A stretch of DNA of 64,000 nucleotides, from positions 22,459 through 86,458 of the forward strand of contig CAJTZC010000004.1 in NCBI GenBank assembly GCA_910583745.1, read 5' to 3'. This DNA comes from an uncultured Bacilli bacterium. GTDB lineage: Bacteria; Bacillota_I; Bacilli_A; RF39; UBA660. Made by a program: the position numbers and the translations under genes. Positions 55,435 to 64,000 of the stretch are shown here, piece after piece; within the stretch, counting starts at the first letter, position 1; the number at the start of each line of letters is the position of its first letter. The notes under the pieces were generated by a model. It was not told the DNA's origin. It ran no database searches and saw only the letters and a program-made list of their open reading frames with translations.

Positions 55435-56841
55435 TTATTCATCGACTTCTTTCAGCTTATAGATTGTTCCTTCTCTCGTATCGACGATTTCTATACCACG
55501 AGAAGCCAGTTCGTCTCTTATTCCATCGGCTTCGGTAAATTTGTGCTCTTTTTTGAACTCAGCGCGTTTTTCTATCAAGGCCATAATCTCGTCGTGTTGA
55601 GGATGGAGTTCGCCAGCAAATTCGCTGATTAGGTCGAGGCCTAGAACTTTATCGAAACTCCTTATCAGTTTAAGCTTAGTGTATCCGTTTATAGCTTCGT
55701 CTTTCAGTAAATCGTAGAGAACCGTCAAAGCGTTGGCCGTATTTAAATCGTCCTTTAAAGCGGTCATAAATCTATCGTTATAATCGTTGAAAGCGGAATC
55801 TTGGAAATCGCCCTCTTCTTTTATCATCGAGATGCGATTTAACAGTTTTAAGTACGCCGTCTCGCTCGATTTTAGAGAATCGAATGTGAACTCAAGTATC
55901 TTTCTATAATGACTGTTTAAGCACATATAACGGTAGGATAGCGGTTTGAATCCCTCTTCTTTTAAGGTAGAAACTGTGATGATGTTCCCTTGGCTCTTGC
56001 TCATCTTAGCATCTTTGACATTCAAGTGTTGCGCATGGAACCAGTAGTTGCACCACTTGTGACCGAGATAACTCTCTGACTGTGCAATTTCGTTTGTGTG
56101 GTGAGGGAAGATGTTATCGATTCCTCCACAGTGGATATCGAGGTATTCCCCTAGGTTTTTGATACAAATACCTGTACATTCGATGTGCCAGCCTGGGTAA
56201 CCGACGCCAAAAGGGCTGTTCCACTTGAGCTCTTGGTCTTCAAATTTGCTCTTTGTAAACCACAGCACAAAGTCGCCTTGGTTTCTCTTACCCGTATCTT
56301 CTTCGACCCCGTCGCGAACTCCGACGACCATTTCGTCTGCTTTGTGATTCGTCAGTTTGTAATAGTCCTCTAACCTGGTGATATCGAAGTAAATGTTTCC
56401 ATTGGATTCGTAAGCATAGCCTTTTTCTAAGAGAGTTTGGATTATCTCTATATAGAAATCGATGTTGCTCGTCGCTTTGGAGATGACATCCGGTTTTCTT
56501 ATGTTTAAATCTTCGCAGTCTTTAAAGAAGGCTTCGGTGTAAAAATCGGCTATCTCTAAGACGGTCTTGTGTTCTTTTTGTGCACTGTCGACCATTTTAT
56601 CCGTTCCCGAGTCTGAATCACTTGTGAGGTGGCCTACATCTGTTATATTCATCGCCCTTTGTACATAGTAGCCTGTGTATTTGAGTGCTTTCTCTAAGAC
56701 GTCTTCTGAAATATAAGTTCTCAAGTTTCCTATGTGAGCATAGTGGTAGACTGTCGGTCCACAGGTATACATTTTGACGACCTCTGGCGTATGAGGGATA
56801 AATTCCTCTATTTTATGAGTCAATGTGTTGTATAACTCCAT
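55435..56841 (-). CDS. cysS: Cysteinyl-tRNA synthetase
   Basis: 468 residues from ATG 56841 (AAGGA about 10 nt upstream; GTG 56850 is an alternative). CGPTVYHYAHIGNLRTYI holds the zinc Cys and HIGN; DVGHLTSDSDSGTDKM, GGIDNIFPHHTNEIAQS and KMSKSQGN complete the class I signature. Full length. No T-box or other leader fits in the short upstream gap. Confidence 0.96.
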   Translation of the reverse strand: MELYNTLTHKIEEFIPHTPEVVKMYTCGPTVYHYAHIGNLRTYISEDVLEKALKYTGYYVQRAMNITDVGHLTSDSDSGTDKMVDSAQKEHKTVLEIADFYTEAFFKDCEDLNIRKPDVISKATSNIDFYIEIIQTLLEKGYAYESNGNIYFDITRLEDYYKLTNHKADEMVVGVRDGVEEDTGKRNQGDFVLWFTKSKFEDQELKWNSPFGVGYPGWHIECTGICIKNLGEYLDIHCGGIDNIFPHHTNEIAQSESYLGHKWCNYWFHAQHLNVKDAKMSKSQGNIITVSTLKEEGFKPLSYRYMCLNSHYRKILEFTFDSLKSSETAYLKLLNRISMIKEEGDFQDSAFNDYNDRFMTALKDDLNTANALTVLYDLLKDEAINGYTKLKLIRSFDKVLGLDLISEFAGELHPQHDEIMALIEKRAEFKKEHKFTEADGIRDELASRGIEIVDTREGTIYKLKEVDE

Positions 56842-56893
56842 AATAGTCACTTCCTTTTATACTTAAAGTTTACCATAAAACGGTTCTCTTTTA

Positions 56894-59020
56894 CTACACT
56901 TTTGTTAAAAGTTTATTTATTTTGTATTTATTTAATTCCTTTTGAACCCCGCGTAGTCCCTCTGTATCGATTTTGGCATTCTCTATAATTTGGTCGACTT
57001 CGGTTTTGGTCAATTTTAGATTTGTCGATTCTCTTTTTATGTATTTTCTCGCGGCGTCAGAACCGATTTTTTCCAATTTGACGGTCTTTTCAATTCTATC
57101 TTGCAACTCTCTCATCAGGATGTTTTCCTCTATTTTCGAGTCATTAGAGAATCCAATCGAGGTACTTATTTCGGCATTGGAAGTCATGATAATTGTAGAA
57201 TTCTCGAAATGTAAAGTTTCTCCTTTGCTATTTCGAATATTTCCATTTTCTAAAATTTCTGCGAAGAGCTTTTGTATTTTTTTGGAAGCTTTTTCTACTT
57301 CGTCGAGTAAGATGATTGAATAAGGATAGTCTTTAATTTTGGATAGAAGTGCCTCGTCGTCGTATCCGACATATCCTTGTGCGGTTCCTAAAAGTTTGTT
57401 TAGTGCGCCATCTCCTGAGAGTTCGCTCATGTCGAGTCGTAGGAATTGTTTGGTTCCGAAGAGATGCGTCGCGATTTCTTTGGCTAGGATTGTCTTTCCA
57501 CAGCCTTTTGGACCACATAATAAGATGGAAAGTGGCATTGAGTTGTCCACCAAATATTTTTCTTTCAGGGAATCACATATTTCTTTAATTGCTTCATCTT
57601 GCCCATAGATGTGTTTTTTTAGGACACTCGGAAGTTTGATGATGTTTTCGTTGAATGTATCTAAGACTGGCATGTTTGCGCGGTATTCGACGATTTTGAG
57701 GATGTCTTTCGACGTAATCTGTATCCGTTTGGAATTTTCCTCTAGGTCTTTAATCTTCAATTCGGTCTCGAGTGCTTCTTTGTACTTTTTGTTCGAGAGG
57801 AATTTTTCTTTCTTTTTGTTCAATTCTGAAAGGCAATTCGTCTTGCTAGGTCTCGTCATCTGGACGTGTGCACATACAGAATCGAGAATGTCTATCGATT
57901 TGTCAGGATTGTAACGGTTGAAAATATACTTGTCGGCGTATTTGATTATGTCTTTGATGTTTTCGTCGGATACGATGACATTGTGATGTTTCTCATAGTT
58001 CGTACGAATATTTTTTAGTATGAATTCTGTGTCTTTGAGTGAGGGTTCTTCGACGTTTATAATTTGAAATCTTCTGTCTAGGGCTTTGTCTTTATAAATC
58101 GTCGATTTGTATTCTTTTAGAGTCGTCGCTCCGATGACTTTGAGTTCTCCTCTTGCTAGGTATGGTTTGAGGATGTTTGCAGCGTCGACTGCCCCTTCGG
58201 CCCCTCCACAGTTGACGAGAGTGTGGATTTCATCGATGAAGAGTATCGTCTTTTTGTCTGTGATGGCTTCTTTTATTATTTTGTTTAAGCGGTCTTCAAA
58301 TTCTCCTCTGTAACGGGTACCCGAGATGAGGCTTCCTGTATCCATCTCTATGATTTTGTAACCTAAGAGCGCGTCTGGGACTTGTTCGGTCTCTATCATT
58401 CTTGCAAATTCTTCTACGATGGCTGTCTTTCCTACTCCTGCTTCACCGAGAAGTAAGGGATTGTTTTTATTTTTTCTCAGCAATATCTCTATCAAGTTGT
58501 TGAGTTCTTCTTCTCTTTTGTAGATGTGCTCGTCCACTTTGGCCGTGATAGGTTTTCCAATCTCGTAGAGCAGTGAATTTTTTTTCTTTTTGACTTGGTT
58601 ACCACTTTTGACTATGTCACTGTAAATGCCCTCTAAGTTGATATCCATATTTAGTAGAATCCTGATGCCGACGCCTTCTCCTTCTTCCAACATGCTTATC
58701 AAGAGATGTTCAGGGCGAACTGTCTTTTCTTCTGATTCGTTCGCCTCTTCGATTGCATCGGAAATGATTCTCTTTAAGAGTGGCGTGTAGAGTGCGAGTT
58801 CGCTCTTTTTTCGTGAAGTTCCGACGACATTGATCAGTTCTTGTCTGAAGATGTCGTAGGTCAAATCATATGTCTTTAATAGCTCTTTTAAGTTTTCACT
58901 TATCTTCAAAATACCTAAGAGCATGTGTTCACTTCCGACATAGGGATGGTGAAGTTCGAACATCTCATTCTCTGCTTCTTTGAGTATTTTTTTGACTTCT
59001 AAATTGAAATTGTTTTTCAT
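56894..59020 (-). CDS. clpC: ClpC-type AAA+ unfoldase, shorter than usual
   Basis: 708 residues (ClpC proteins are usually ~810). Two Clp_N repeats (about 1-140), Walker A GEAGVGKTA and Walker B ILFIDEIH in the first ring, a short middle region with a UvrB-type LNKKKEKFLSNKKYKEALET, Walker A GPKGCGKT and Walker B IILLDEVEKA in the second. TSIGFSND sits where the ClpP-binding loop is expected. Unfolds proteins for ClpP; adaptor binding may differ because the middle domain is short. Confidence 0.85.
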   Translation of the reverse strand: MKNNFNLEVKKILKEAENEMFELHHPYVGSEHMLLGILKISENLKELLKTYDLTYDIFRQELINVVGTSRKKSELALYTPLLKRIISDAIEEANESEEKTVRPEHLLISMLEEGEGVGIRILLNMDINLEGIYSDIVKSGNQVKKKKNSLLYEIGKPITAKVDEHIYKREEELNNLIEILLRKNKNNPLLLGEAGVGKTAIVEEFARMIETEQVPDALLGYKIIEMDTGSLISGTRYRGEFEDRLNKIIKEAITDKKTILFIDEIHTLVNCGGAEGAVDAANILKPYLARGELKVIGATTLKEYKSTIYKDKALDRRFQIINVEEPSLKDTEFILKNIRTNYEKHHNVIVSDENIKDIIKYADKYIFNRYNPDKSIDILDSVCAHVQMTRPSKTNCLSELNKKKEKFLSNKKYKEALETELKIKDLEENSKRIQITSKDILKIVEYRANMPVLDTFNENIIKLPSVLKKHIYGQDEAIKEICDSLKEKYLVDNSMPLSILLCGPKGCGKTILAKEIATHLFGTKQFLRLDMSELSGDGALNKLLGTAQGYVGYDDEALLSKIKDYPYSIILLDEVEKASKKIQKLFAEILENGNIRNSKGETLHFENSTIIMTSNAEISTSIGFSNDSKIEENILMRELQDRIEKTVKLEKIGSDAARKYIKRESTNLKLTKTEVDQIIENAKIDTEGLRGVQKELNKYKINKLLTKV

Positions 59021-59118
59021 AGCTTTTCTCCTTTACTGTACTATTTTATTAAATGTTCTATGAAAAATTAGTCTTATTTTGTAAGTAAAGTGAATATTAT
59101 TTAAAAGAGGTGAAAGAA

Positions 59119-59499
59119 ATGAATGGTACATATTATAAAAACCCCACATTTCCGGGGGCTGAAGGGAATATTCCCGAGATGAACAACTATACGTCAACCA
59201 TCGAACAACCGAATGTGTCAATGCCAGAAAATTTGCCAAATTTGCCAATGGAACAGAGTTATATAGAAAATATTTTGCGTTTGAATAAGGGGCGTCGTGC
59301 GAAGACGTATATCTCTTTTCCGGATTCGGTCAACTGGAAGGATAAGATTTTTGATGGCATCATCGAACAGGCTGGTCGCGACCATTTGGTGATGAGTTTG
59401 GACGATGGAAAATGGATTTTGGTTCCTATGATTTATTTGGATTATGTAGAATTTAACGAAAAGATTGTCTATAGACCAAGCGAACTTAAGAATAATTAG
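59119..59499 (+). CDS. gerQ: GerQ-like spore coat protein
   Basis: 126 residues from ATG 59119 (AGAGGTG upstream). The C-terminal ~80 (SYIENILRLNKGRRAKTYIS, FDGIIEQAGRDHLVMSLDDG, VPMIYLDYVEF) match the GerQ core; the N-terminus is the usual Pro/Asn/Gln-rich part. In Bacillus GerQ is cross-linked in the coat and needed for the CwlJ hydrolase. Points to present or recent sporulation in this lineage. Confidence 0.85.
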   Translation: MNGTYYKNPTFPGAEGNIPEMNNYTSTIEQPNVSMPENLPNLPMEQSYIENILRLNKGRRAKTYISFPDSVNWKDKIFDGIIEQAGRDHLVMSLDDGKWILVPMIYLDYVEFNEKIVYRPSELKNN

Positions 59500-59510
59500 T
59501 AAGAAAATGA

Positions 59511-59545
59511 AAAATAAGATTTCGAATAATGGAAATCTTATTTTA
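59511..59545. terminator. Bidirectional terminator between gerQ and the convergent membrane gene
   Basis: Perfect 13-bp stem (59511-59523 with 59532-59544), 8-nt loop, A/T tracts on both sides. It serves gerQ (+) and overlaps the 3' end of the - strand gene. Confidence 0.85.
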
Positions 59546-61121
59546 TTTTTATAGTATACATTTTGTTTCGCACGGTCATTATTAGTTCGACACTTTTTGC
59601 TTTGGCGACATGTTCATCGACGGATAGGACATAGCTATCTGTCATCGACGCGGGCGTCATATCCGTGACAGGCGCTATCTTATTGTCGAATTTTATCTGT
59701 GCGAAGGCATCGAAGAATGACATCGACGTCTTAGAATTTTTCGAAAATGGGGATGTTTTGTCGATTTTTAAATTGCCATAGAGGACTAGCAAGGTCTTCG
59801 CTTTTGCTACTTCTGCAGTGACGACATCGGTCTTATCTGTACAGTTCGTCCTTATGCAAGCCTCGTATTTGTATGTCACTTTGTTCCTAAATTCGAACGA
59901 GTCTATCGTCAATGCGCTGTTATTTAGTATGGAATCGTACATTTCGACGGTGTCTTGTAATTTGAATTGACCAGCGTCTTCAATTTCGCTGTATTTTGTC
60001 GGTTTGAGTGAAATGTTTTTGTGTTTTGAATTCATCGTACCGGCTTTGTACTCTATGCTATCTATTATTCTCAAGGTGTATTTTTTCTCTACATCTTTCT
60101 TATCGAGTTCATATACTAAGATGTAGGTTGCCGTTTTGCCATTTAAGATTTTCTCTTTTGAATATCCTGGACCGAAATCTATGAAGTGGATACTTCTCGA
60201 TGGTGTTGGATATACTTTTCCGGATTTCGTCAAAAGTTCGTAGTTCTTTAATTCTAGTACGGTCGATTTCCCTGATTCGTTTTTAAAGGTAATATTGACG
60301 ATTAGGAAGTATTTTCCCTCGGCAATTTCGTTGCCGTTATAGTCCATATTCGTGATGTAGGAATTGTTGACTTGTAAGGTTAAGTCGTTGGCGTTTACTC
60401 TTTGATTTTTACCGTATACTCTGTTATAAACTGTGAAATTTAAAATGGTCAATATGAGGAAAACTCCGCAGGCTAAACTCGTCAACACGGTAAACATGAA
60501 TTTGTTCTCTAAGATGTAGTATTTAAATTCTCGTACTCTTCTTCGCAGGAAACGGAAGTATTTGTAGGAATCGACTCCGAGGACGAATTCGAATTCTTCG
60601 TTATCTTCTTCGTGGATATCCAGTTCTTTTAGGTCCTTGGAAAAGTTAAACTTCTTAATGTCGAAGCCGAAGCCTCGTATTGCACTGAAAACGAGGAGCG
60701 CAATCTGTGGCAGTACGATGAGGAGCGTCAAGTCTCTTATGACCATCGCATTTCTTATCGTCAGCTGTTGGGTTTCCATCGATTTGAACAATACAAAGTA
60801 TAAAATCATTCCTATAAAATATAGAATGTAATAGGTGCTCAAGCCGATATAAAGATTTTTGGGCTTATCTTTCTTCTTCATCAGCATGAACATCGCTAAG
60901 GAGAAGGCTATGATGATGATGGCTATCAGGAACATGAACACGGTTATGTAATTGCTCGGTATTGCGTCACTTAAGGTTGCATATACATTATCGACGTATC
61001 TATTGAAGAAACTGTACAGGTTGTAGGTCCTAAATATTAAATAACCGATTAGTACCGTGAGTACCAAGTGAATAATTCTAAAGTTTTTGATTAGAAATGC
61101 ATAGGGTTTTTTTAATATCAC
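59538..61121 (-). CDS. Multi-spanning membrane protein with DUF4352-like outer domain
   Basis: 527 residues. Five or six helices in the first ~160 and one near 220-245. The outer C-terminal part includes KYFLIVNITFKNESGKSTVL and the following Phe/Tyr-rich strands, as in DUF4352-type Ig-like domains. Role unknown. Located with other envelope genes. Confidence 0.7.
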   Translation of the reverse strand: MILKKPYAFLIKNFRIIHLVLTVLIGYLIFRTYNLYSFFNRYVDNVYATLSDAIPSNYITVFMFLIAIIIIAFSLAMFMLMKKKDKPKNLYIGLSTYYILYFIGMILYFVLFKSMETQQLTIRNAMVIRDLTLLIVLPQIALLVFSAIRGFGFDIKKFNFSKDLKELDIHEEDNEEFEFVLGVDSYKYFRFLRRRVREFKYYILENKFMFTVLTSLACGVFLILTILNFTVYNRVYGKNQRVNANDLTLQVNNSYITNMDYNGNEIAEGKYFLIVNITFKNESGKSTVLELKNYELLTKSGKVYPTPSRSIHFIDFGPGYSKEKILNGKTATYILVYELDKKDVEKKYTLRIIDSIEYKAGTMNSKHKNISLKPTKYSEIEDAGQFKLQDTVEMYDSILNNSALTIDSFEFRNKVTYKYEACIRTNCTDKTDVVTAEVAKAKTLLVLYGNLKIDKTSPFSKNSKTSMSFFDAFAQIKFDNKIAPVTDMTPASMTDSYVLSVDEHVAKAKSVELIMTVRNKMYTIKIK

Positions 61122-61207
61122 ACTTATTCACTCCATTTCATAGTATCATTATATATTATAAGCGTTCAAAAGTAAATATGGGATAGAAATTAATGGCCGA
61201 TTTTCTT

Positions 61208-61238
61208 AAAAAAATATACCAGAGTGGCTACTGGTAAT
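61208..61238 (-). terminator. Terminator of the lipoprotein gene
   Basis: On the - strand TACCAG, 8-nt loop, CTGGTA, then TATTTTTTT, 12 nt after the lipoprotein stop. Confidence 0.75.
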
Positions 61239-61249
61239 ATTTAAAGTTT

Positions 61250-62293
61250 TTATTTGTCGTTTTGGATTTCGACTACTGAAGCCGTACTCAGCGATTCTGC
61301 AATAGTCATCATCTCTTCTTGTGTCAAATAGGAACTCGTTATGTAGTAGGAAACATCTCCGGATTGCCATTCTAGCGAGTTGGAACCGAGTACTGCGACA
61401 CCCATACTTAGAAATAGTGGGTCTCCGTATACGCTTGTGACTTCCATCTCTTTGTTTGCTTTGGCTGTCTCTTCGATAATCATGAACGGCTTGGCTCCGG
61501 CATATGTGATTATCGCTCTATCTCCATTGTCTGTTTCGACCATGTCTTTTGTGGATAGGTGTGTGTCCTCTGGAAGGTAAAGTGGATAGATGATGTCTTT
61601 AATCGAACTCGTCTCTTTCGAATCGTCTGTGTCTTTGCATTTTGGGTCTGTCGAGTTCTCTTCACAAGATGTCGTGATTAAGGAATCGAGACTAAAGTTG
61701 GTGTCATCGAATTTGACGGAGTATTTTATAGAGTTGAATTTCATTCTTATAATTGCGTTTCCATCTTTGTTTAGAACTTGTACTTCTCTTAAATTGCCAT
61801 CTTTATCAAAGTAGATTTTTTCTGTTTTGAGTTTTCCATTATTGGGATAATTGACGTTTGCATTGACTATATAGTAGTCATCGTTTTCATCTACGACTGG
61901 GTTTTCTGTCGATTTTATGTCGTTTAGTAGGGATTTTAGTAGGTAACTTTGGCTACTGTTGTCTGGCCATTCGCTTTGGAATTTGAAACTCTTATTTAAC
62001 GCGGGAGTGACTACATATACGGAATTACCATCTTTTAAGATGACTTGTTCGTGGTTATTGGTCTTGTTTAAAAGTTTGACTTTATAGAAGTTGTCATATT
62101 TGTAGTCGACGTTGACATCATAGCTAAAGGTCTCCTCATTGCTTACGATTTCCATGACTCCTATCGCTTGATAACTTTTGGTGCTGTTGATTTTTTGCTC
62201 GAATTTTTCGATAATATTTGTCGATTTTGCTTTTCCACATCCACACATTACTACCAGTGTCAGCATAATTAGTAAAATCTTTAACTTTTTCAT
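61250..62293 (-). CDS. LolA-like lipoprotein similar to sporulation/germination lipoproteins
   Basis: 347 residues. Lipoprotein signal LLIMLTLVVMCGC. Residues about 30-205 are a LolA-like half-barrel (YQAIGVMEIVSNEETFSYDV; YIVNANVNYPNNGKLKTEKI). The last ~120 residues are DUF4367-like, ending YYITSSYLTQEEMMTIAESL. The combination resembles YdcC/GerS-type lipoproteins of spore formers. Anchored outside the membrane. Confidence 0.7.
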   Translation of the reverse strand: MKKLKILLIMLTLVVMCGCGKAKSTNIIEKFEQKINSTKSYQAIGVMEIVSNEETFSYDVNVDYKYDNFYKVKLLNKTNNHEQVILKDGNSVYVVTPALNKSFKFQSEWPDNSSQSYLLKSLLNDIKSTENPVVDENDDYYIVNANVNYPNNGKLKTEKIYFDKDGNLREVQVLNKDGNAIIRMKFNSIKYSVKFDDTNFSLDSLITTSCEENSTDPKCKDTDDSKETSSIKDIIYPLYLPEDTHLSTKDMVETDNGDRAIITYAGAKPFMIIEETAKANKEMEVTSVYGDPLFLSMGVAVLGSNSLEWQSGDVSYYITSSYLTQEEMMTIAESLSTASVVEIQNDK

Positions 62294-62350
62294 AAAAACT
62301 TCCTTTCTAAATAATTATATTTTTGTCGAGAAGTTTTAGTATAAAAAAGT

Positions 62351-63088
62351 TCATTTTGTTGAATATTGTCTTTTGAAAAGGTCGCGTTTGGAGTAAATGT
62401 AGGTTGTGAGGAAGATGATTAGGCCTATTACTATATATATTAGGGCTTGTGCGTGGATGCCACTTAGGAATTTTTTATCTAGGATGGAATGTAGAACTGC
62501 GTAGGTAGGAGCGGCGAGCCATTTTTTTATGTTACTCGCGAGGATGATGCTTCCGATGAGCGACAGGAGCGTTCCGATTATTGTGGAGAGGCCTAGAATG
62601 AGCAGGGATTTTTTGAGATTACGCAGGAGGATGAGTGTAATTAGAAATATGATGAATAGACCTATGTTTATCATGAGGAATATCGCGCCATTTGAGATGA
62701 AGTTATTTATCGAACGGATTTTTACTATCGTGTCGTATTCGATGTCGATTTTTTTATTTAATGTTTGGACTAATGTCTTCGCATAGGAGATTTCTCCTTC
62801 GGGAAGGCTGTTGTAATCGACTGTCTGTATACTCGGGTAGCTTCGTTTATAGAAGACATAGTCTATGTAGTTATCGACGTATTCCAAGAGTACGGCTCGC
62901 GTCTCTTTGCTGACTGTTTTTTCCTCTAAAGCGGAGTCTAAAATGGCTTCCCGGTCGATGTAATCGGGAACTCTTTGGGGACTTTTGTGGAAGCATGTGA
63001 ATGAAAATTGGACGATGATTCCAAAAGTCATACATAAAAATAAAAGAGAAGTCAATATACTTCTCAAAATTTTAAATAAAGTTTTCAT
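62351..63088 (-). CDS. Membrane protein with four helices, 245 residues
   Basis: Helices at about 8-28, 130-150, 158-182 and 212-232, with a ~95-residue outer loop after the first. No catalytic motif recognised. Between a lipoprotein gene and a Lys/Thr-repeat gene. Confidence 0.65.
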   Translation of the reverse strand: MKTLFKILRSILTSLLFLCMTFGIIVQFSFTCFHKSPQRVPDYIDREAILDSALEEKTVSKETRAVLLEYVDNYIDYVFYKRSYPSIQTVDYNSLPEGEISYAKTLVQTLNKKIDIEYDTIVKIRSINNFISNGAIFLMINIGLFIIFLITLILLRNLKKSLLILGLSTIIGTLLSLIGSIILASNIKKWLAAPTYAVLHSILDKKFLSGIHAQALIYIVIGLIIFLTTYIYSKRDLFKRQYSTK

Positions 63089-63126
63089 AAATCACCTTAT
63101 TTGTATGATGTGCAGTTTTTTTAAAA

Positions 63127-63870
63127 TTATTTACGATTTTTTCTAGCTGAATCTTCGCCGAAGATATAGTCTATTAGATATGTTAAAACGAATATCAAAG
63201 TGAAATCTATTAAAAGTGTCACTATGTAGTTAATCATCATGTCATCTGTCGCGAGCAATGGTTGGTAAGCATCGATGAAAAGCATTGCAAATAAGTCAAG
63301 GATAGGTATGATGATGGCAAACAGGAATGCGTCTTTCATATAGTATTTTTGTCTTTCAGATCTAGCTAGTTCTGTTTGTCCACTTGGTAATTCGTTTCCT
63401 AGAATCGATTTTGTGCTGTTGGTTATTTCGGGGACGCTTCTAATCTCTAGATATTTGTCTTCGACTATAGGCTCCTCTCCTAGATGAAGTTCTTCGACGA
63501 CTTCGATTGTCGTTTTTTGGTATTTTTCCTCCATCGGCTGTGTCTTCTTTTTAGGTGAAGTTGTAGTTGTTTTTTTCTTAGTAGATGTGGTTTTCTTTGC
63601 TGTAGATGTTTTTACAGATTTTTTTTCGGTATTGTTGTTTGTATTTGCTGCTTTTTTTTCTACTGATTTTGCTGTGACAGGTTTAGTAGTTTTTGCTGTA
63701 GAACCTTTGGTTGGCTTTGTATTATCTGTCGTGTTGGTTTTTGTTGTTTTTTTTGTTGTCGTTTTTTTTGCTGTGGCCGTATTGGCTGTCTTTTTTGTGT
63801 TTGCAGTTGTAGTCGTTTTTGTTTTATTTGTATTTCCCTTTGTCTTCTTTTCTTTAGTATCACTTGCCAT
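63127..63870 (-). CDS. Lys/Thr-repeat protein with two C-terminal membrane helices
   Basis: 247 residues. Residues about 1-110 are almost only Lys, Thr, Ala and Asn (KKTTTKKTTKTNTTDN), so disordered and strongly basic; a short acidic part follows and two helices (about 180-200 and 212-235). The tail could bind nucleic acid or wall polymers. The remaining 130 bp of the window carry no gene I can support. Confidence 0.65.
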   Translation of the reverse strand: MASDTKEKKTKGNTNKTKTTTTANTKKTANTATAKKTTTKKTTKTNTTDNTKPTKGSTAKTTKPVTAKSVEKKAANTNNNTEKKSVKTSTAKKTTSTKKKTTTTSPKKKTQPMEEKYQKTTIEVVEELHLGEEPIVEDKYLEIRSVPEITNSTKSILGNELPSGQTELARSERQKYYMKDAFLFAIIIPILDLFAMLFIDAYQPLLATDDMMINYIVTLLIDFTLIFVLTYLIDYIFGEDSARKNRK

Positions 63871-64000
63871 TTTTTATCACCGTCATCATTATAACATGAG
63901 AACAATTTTGTGTAAATAGAAATTCAAAAATGTTTTTTTGTATGATTGTTGAGTTACAATAGATGTGAGACCTGAGTATGTACAAAAAAAGATTTAAGTC

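Noticed and set aside
63587..63919. 110-codon hydrophobic + strand ORF
   Set aside because: It is the complement of the Lys/Thr repeats, which automatically reads as Val/Phe/Leu.

Overview
The window is low-GC Firmicutes DNA. The standard code is used (TGA works as a stop). Host genes include rpoZ, typA, cysS, a ClpC-type ATPase, a GerQ-like spore-coat protein and a LolA-like lipoprotein similar to sporulation lipoproteins. Together they point to a gut-type Bacilli or Erysipelotrichia-like bacterium with a spore-forming ancestry. I cannot name the species from the sequence.

Layout: (1) 1-10.4 kb, host left flank: 5' part of asnB, a membrane-anchored thioredoxin, a HEXXH metallopeptidase, two little-known proteins and a 1676-residue multidomain surface protein. 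(2) 10412-50129, an intact-looking siphovirus-type prophage of 39.7 kb in the 3' end of a tRNA-Ala gene, bounded by a perfect 24-bp direct repeat. (3) 50.1-64 kb, host right flank: tRNA-Ala, rpoZ, a radical SAM protein, typA, cysS, clpC-like, gerQ and several envelope proteins.

Prophage organisation, read leftward from the right end: the tyrosine integrase, a CI-like LexA-type repressor and a membrane zinc-ribbon protein lie on the + strand, with a divergent Cro-like gene. Early genes follow on the - strand: DnaD-like initiator, DnaB-like helicase, Erf annealing protein, RecB-family nuclease, SSB, two homing endonucleases and many very small ORFs. Then come a non-coding/tRNA locus (33.9-34.95 kb), packaging (TerS, TerL), portal, MuF-like head protein, scaffold, capsid, connectors, tail tube, tail chaperones with a probable -1 frameshift, tape measure, tail tip, XhlA/holin/endolysin, and finally a Panacea-type toxin-antitoxin pair and an HNH-like gene next to attL.

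The most unusual parts are: the locus at 33.9-34.95 kb, where two divergent promoters drive a roughly 280-nt structured leader RNA feeding a tRNA-Gln and two degenerate tRNA-like genes, and on the other side a ~245-nt RNA carrying a 13-codon ORF inside a perfect stem; a 32-residue type IV prepilin-like ORF next to a phage SPFH/prohibitin gene; a terminator-ended small RNA whose consensus promoter is overlapped by a 10-bp-armed palindrome; the PanA-type pair; and a MuF-like head protein with a JAB-like C-terminus followed by separate small cargo units. All family assignments come from reading the protein sequences. No database search was run.
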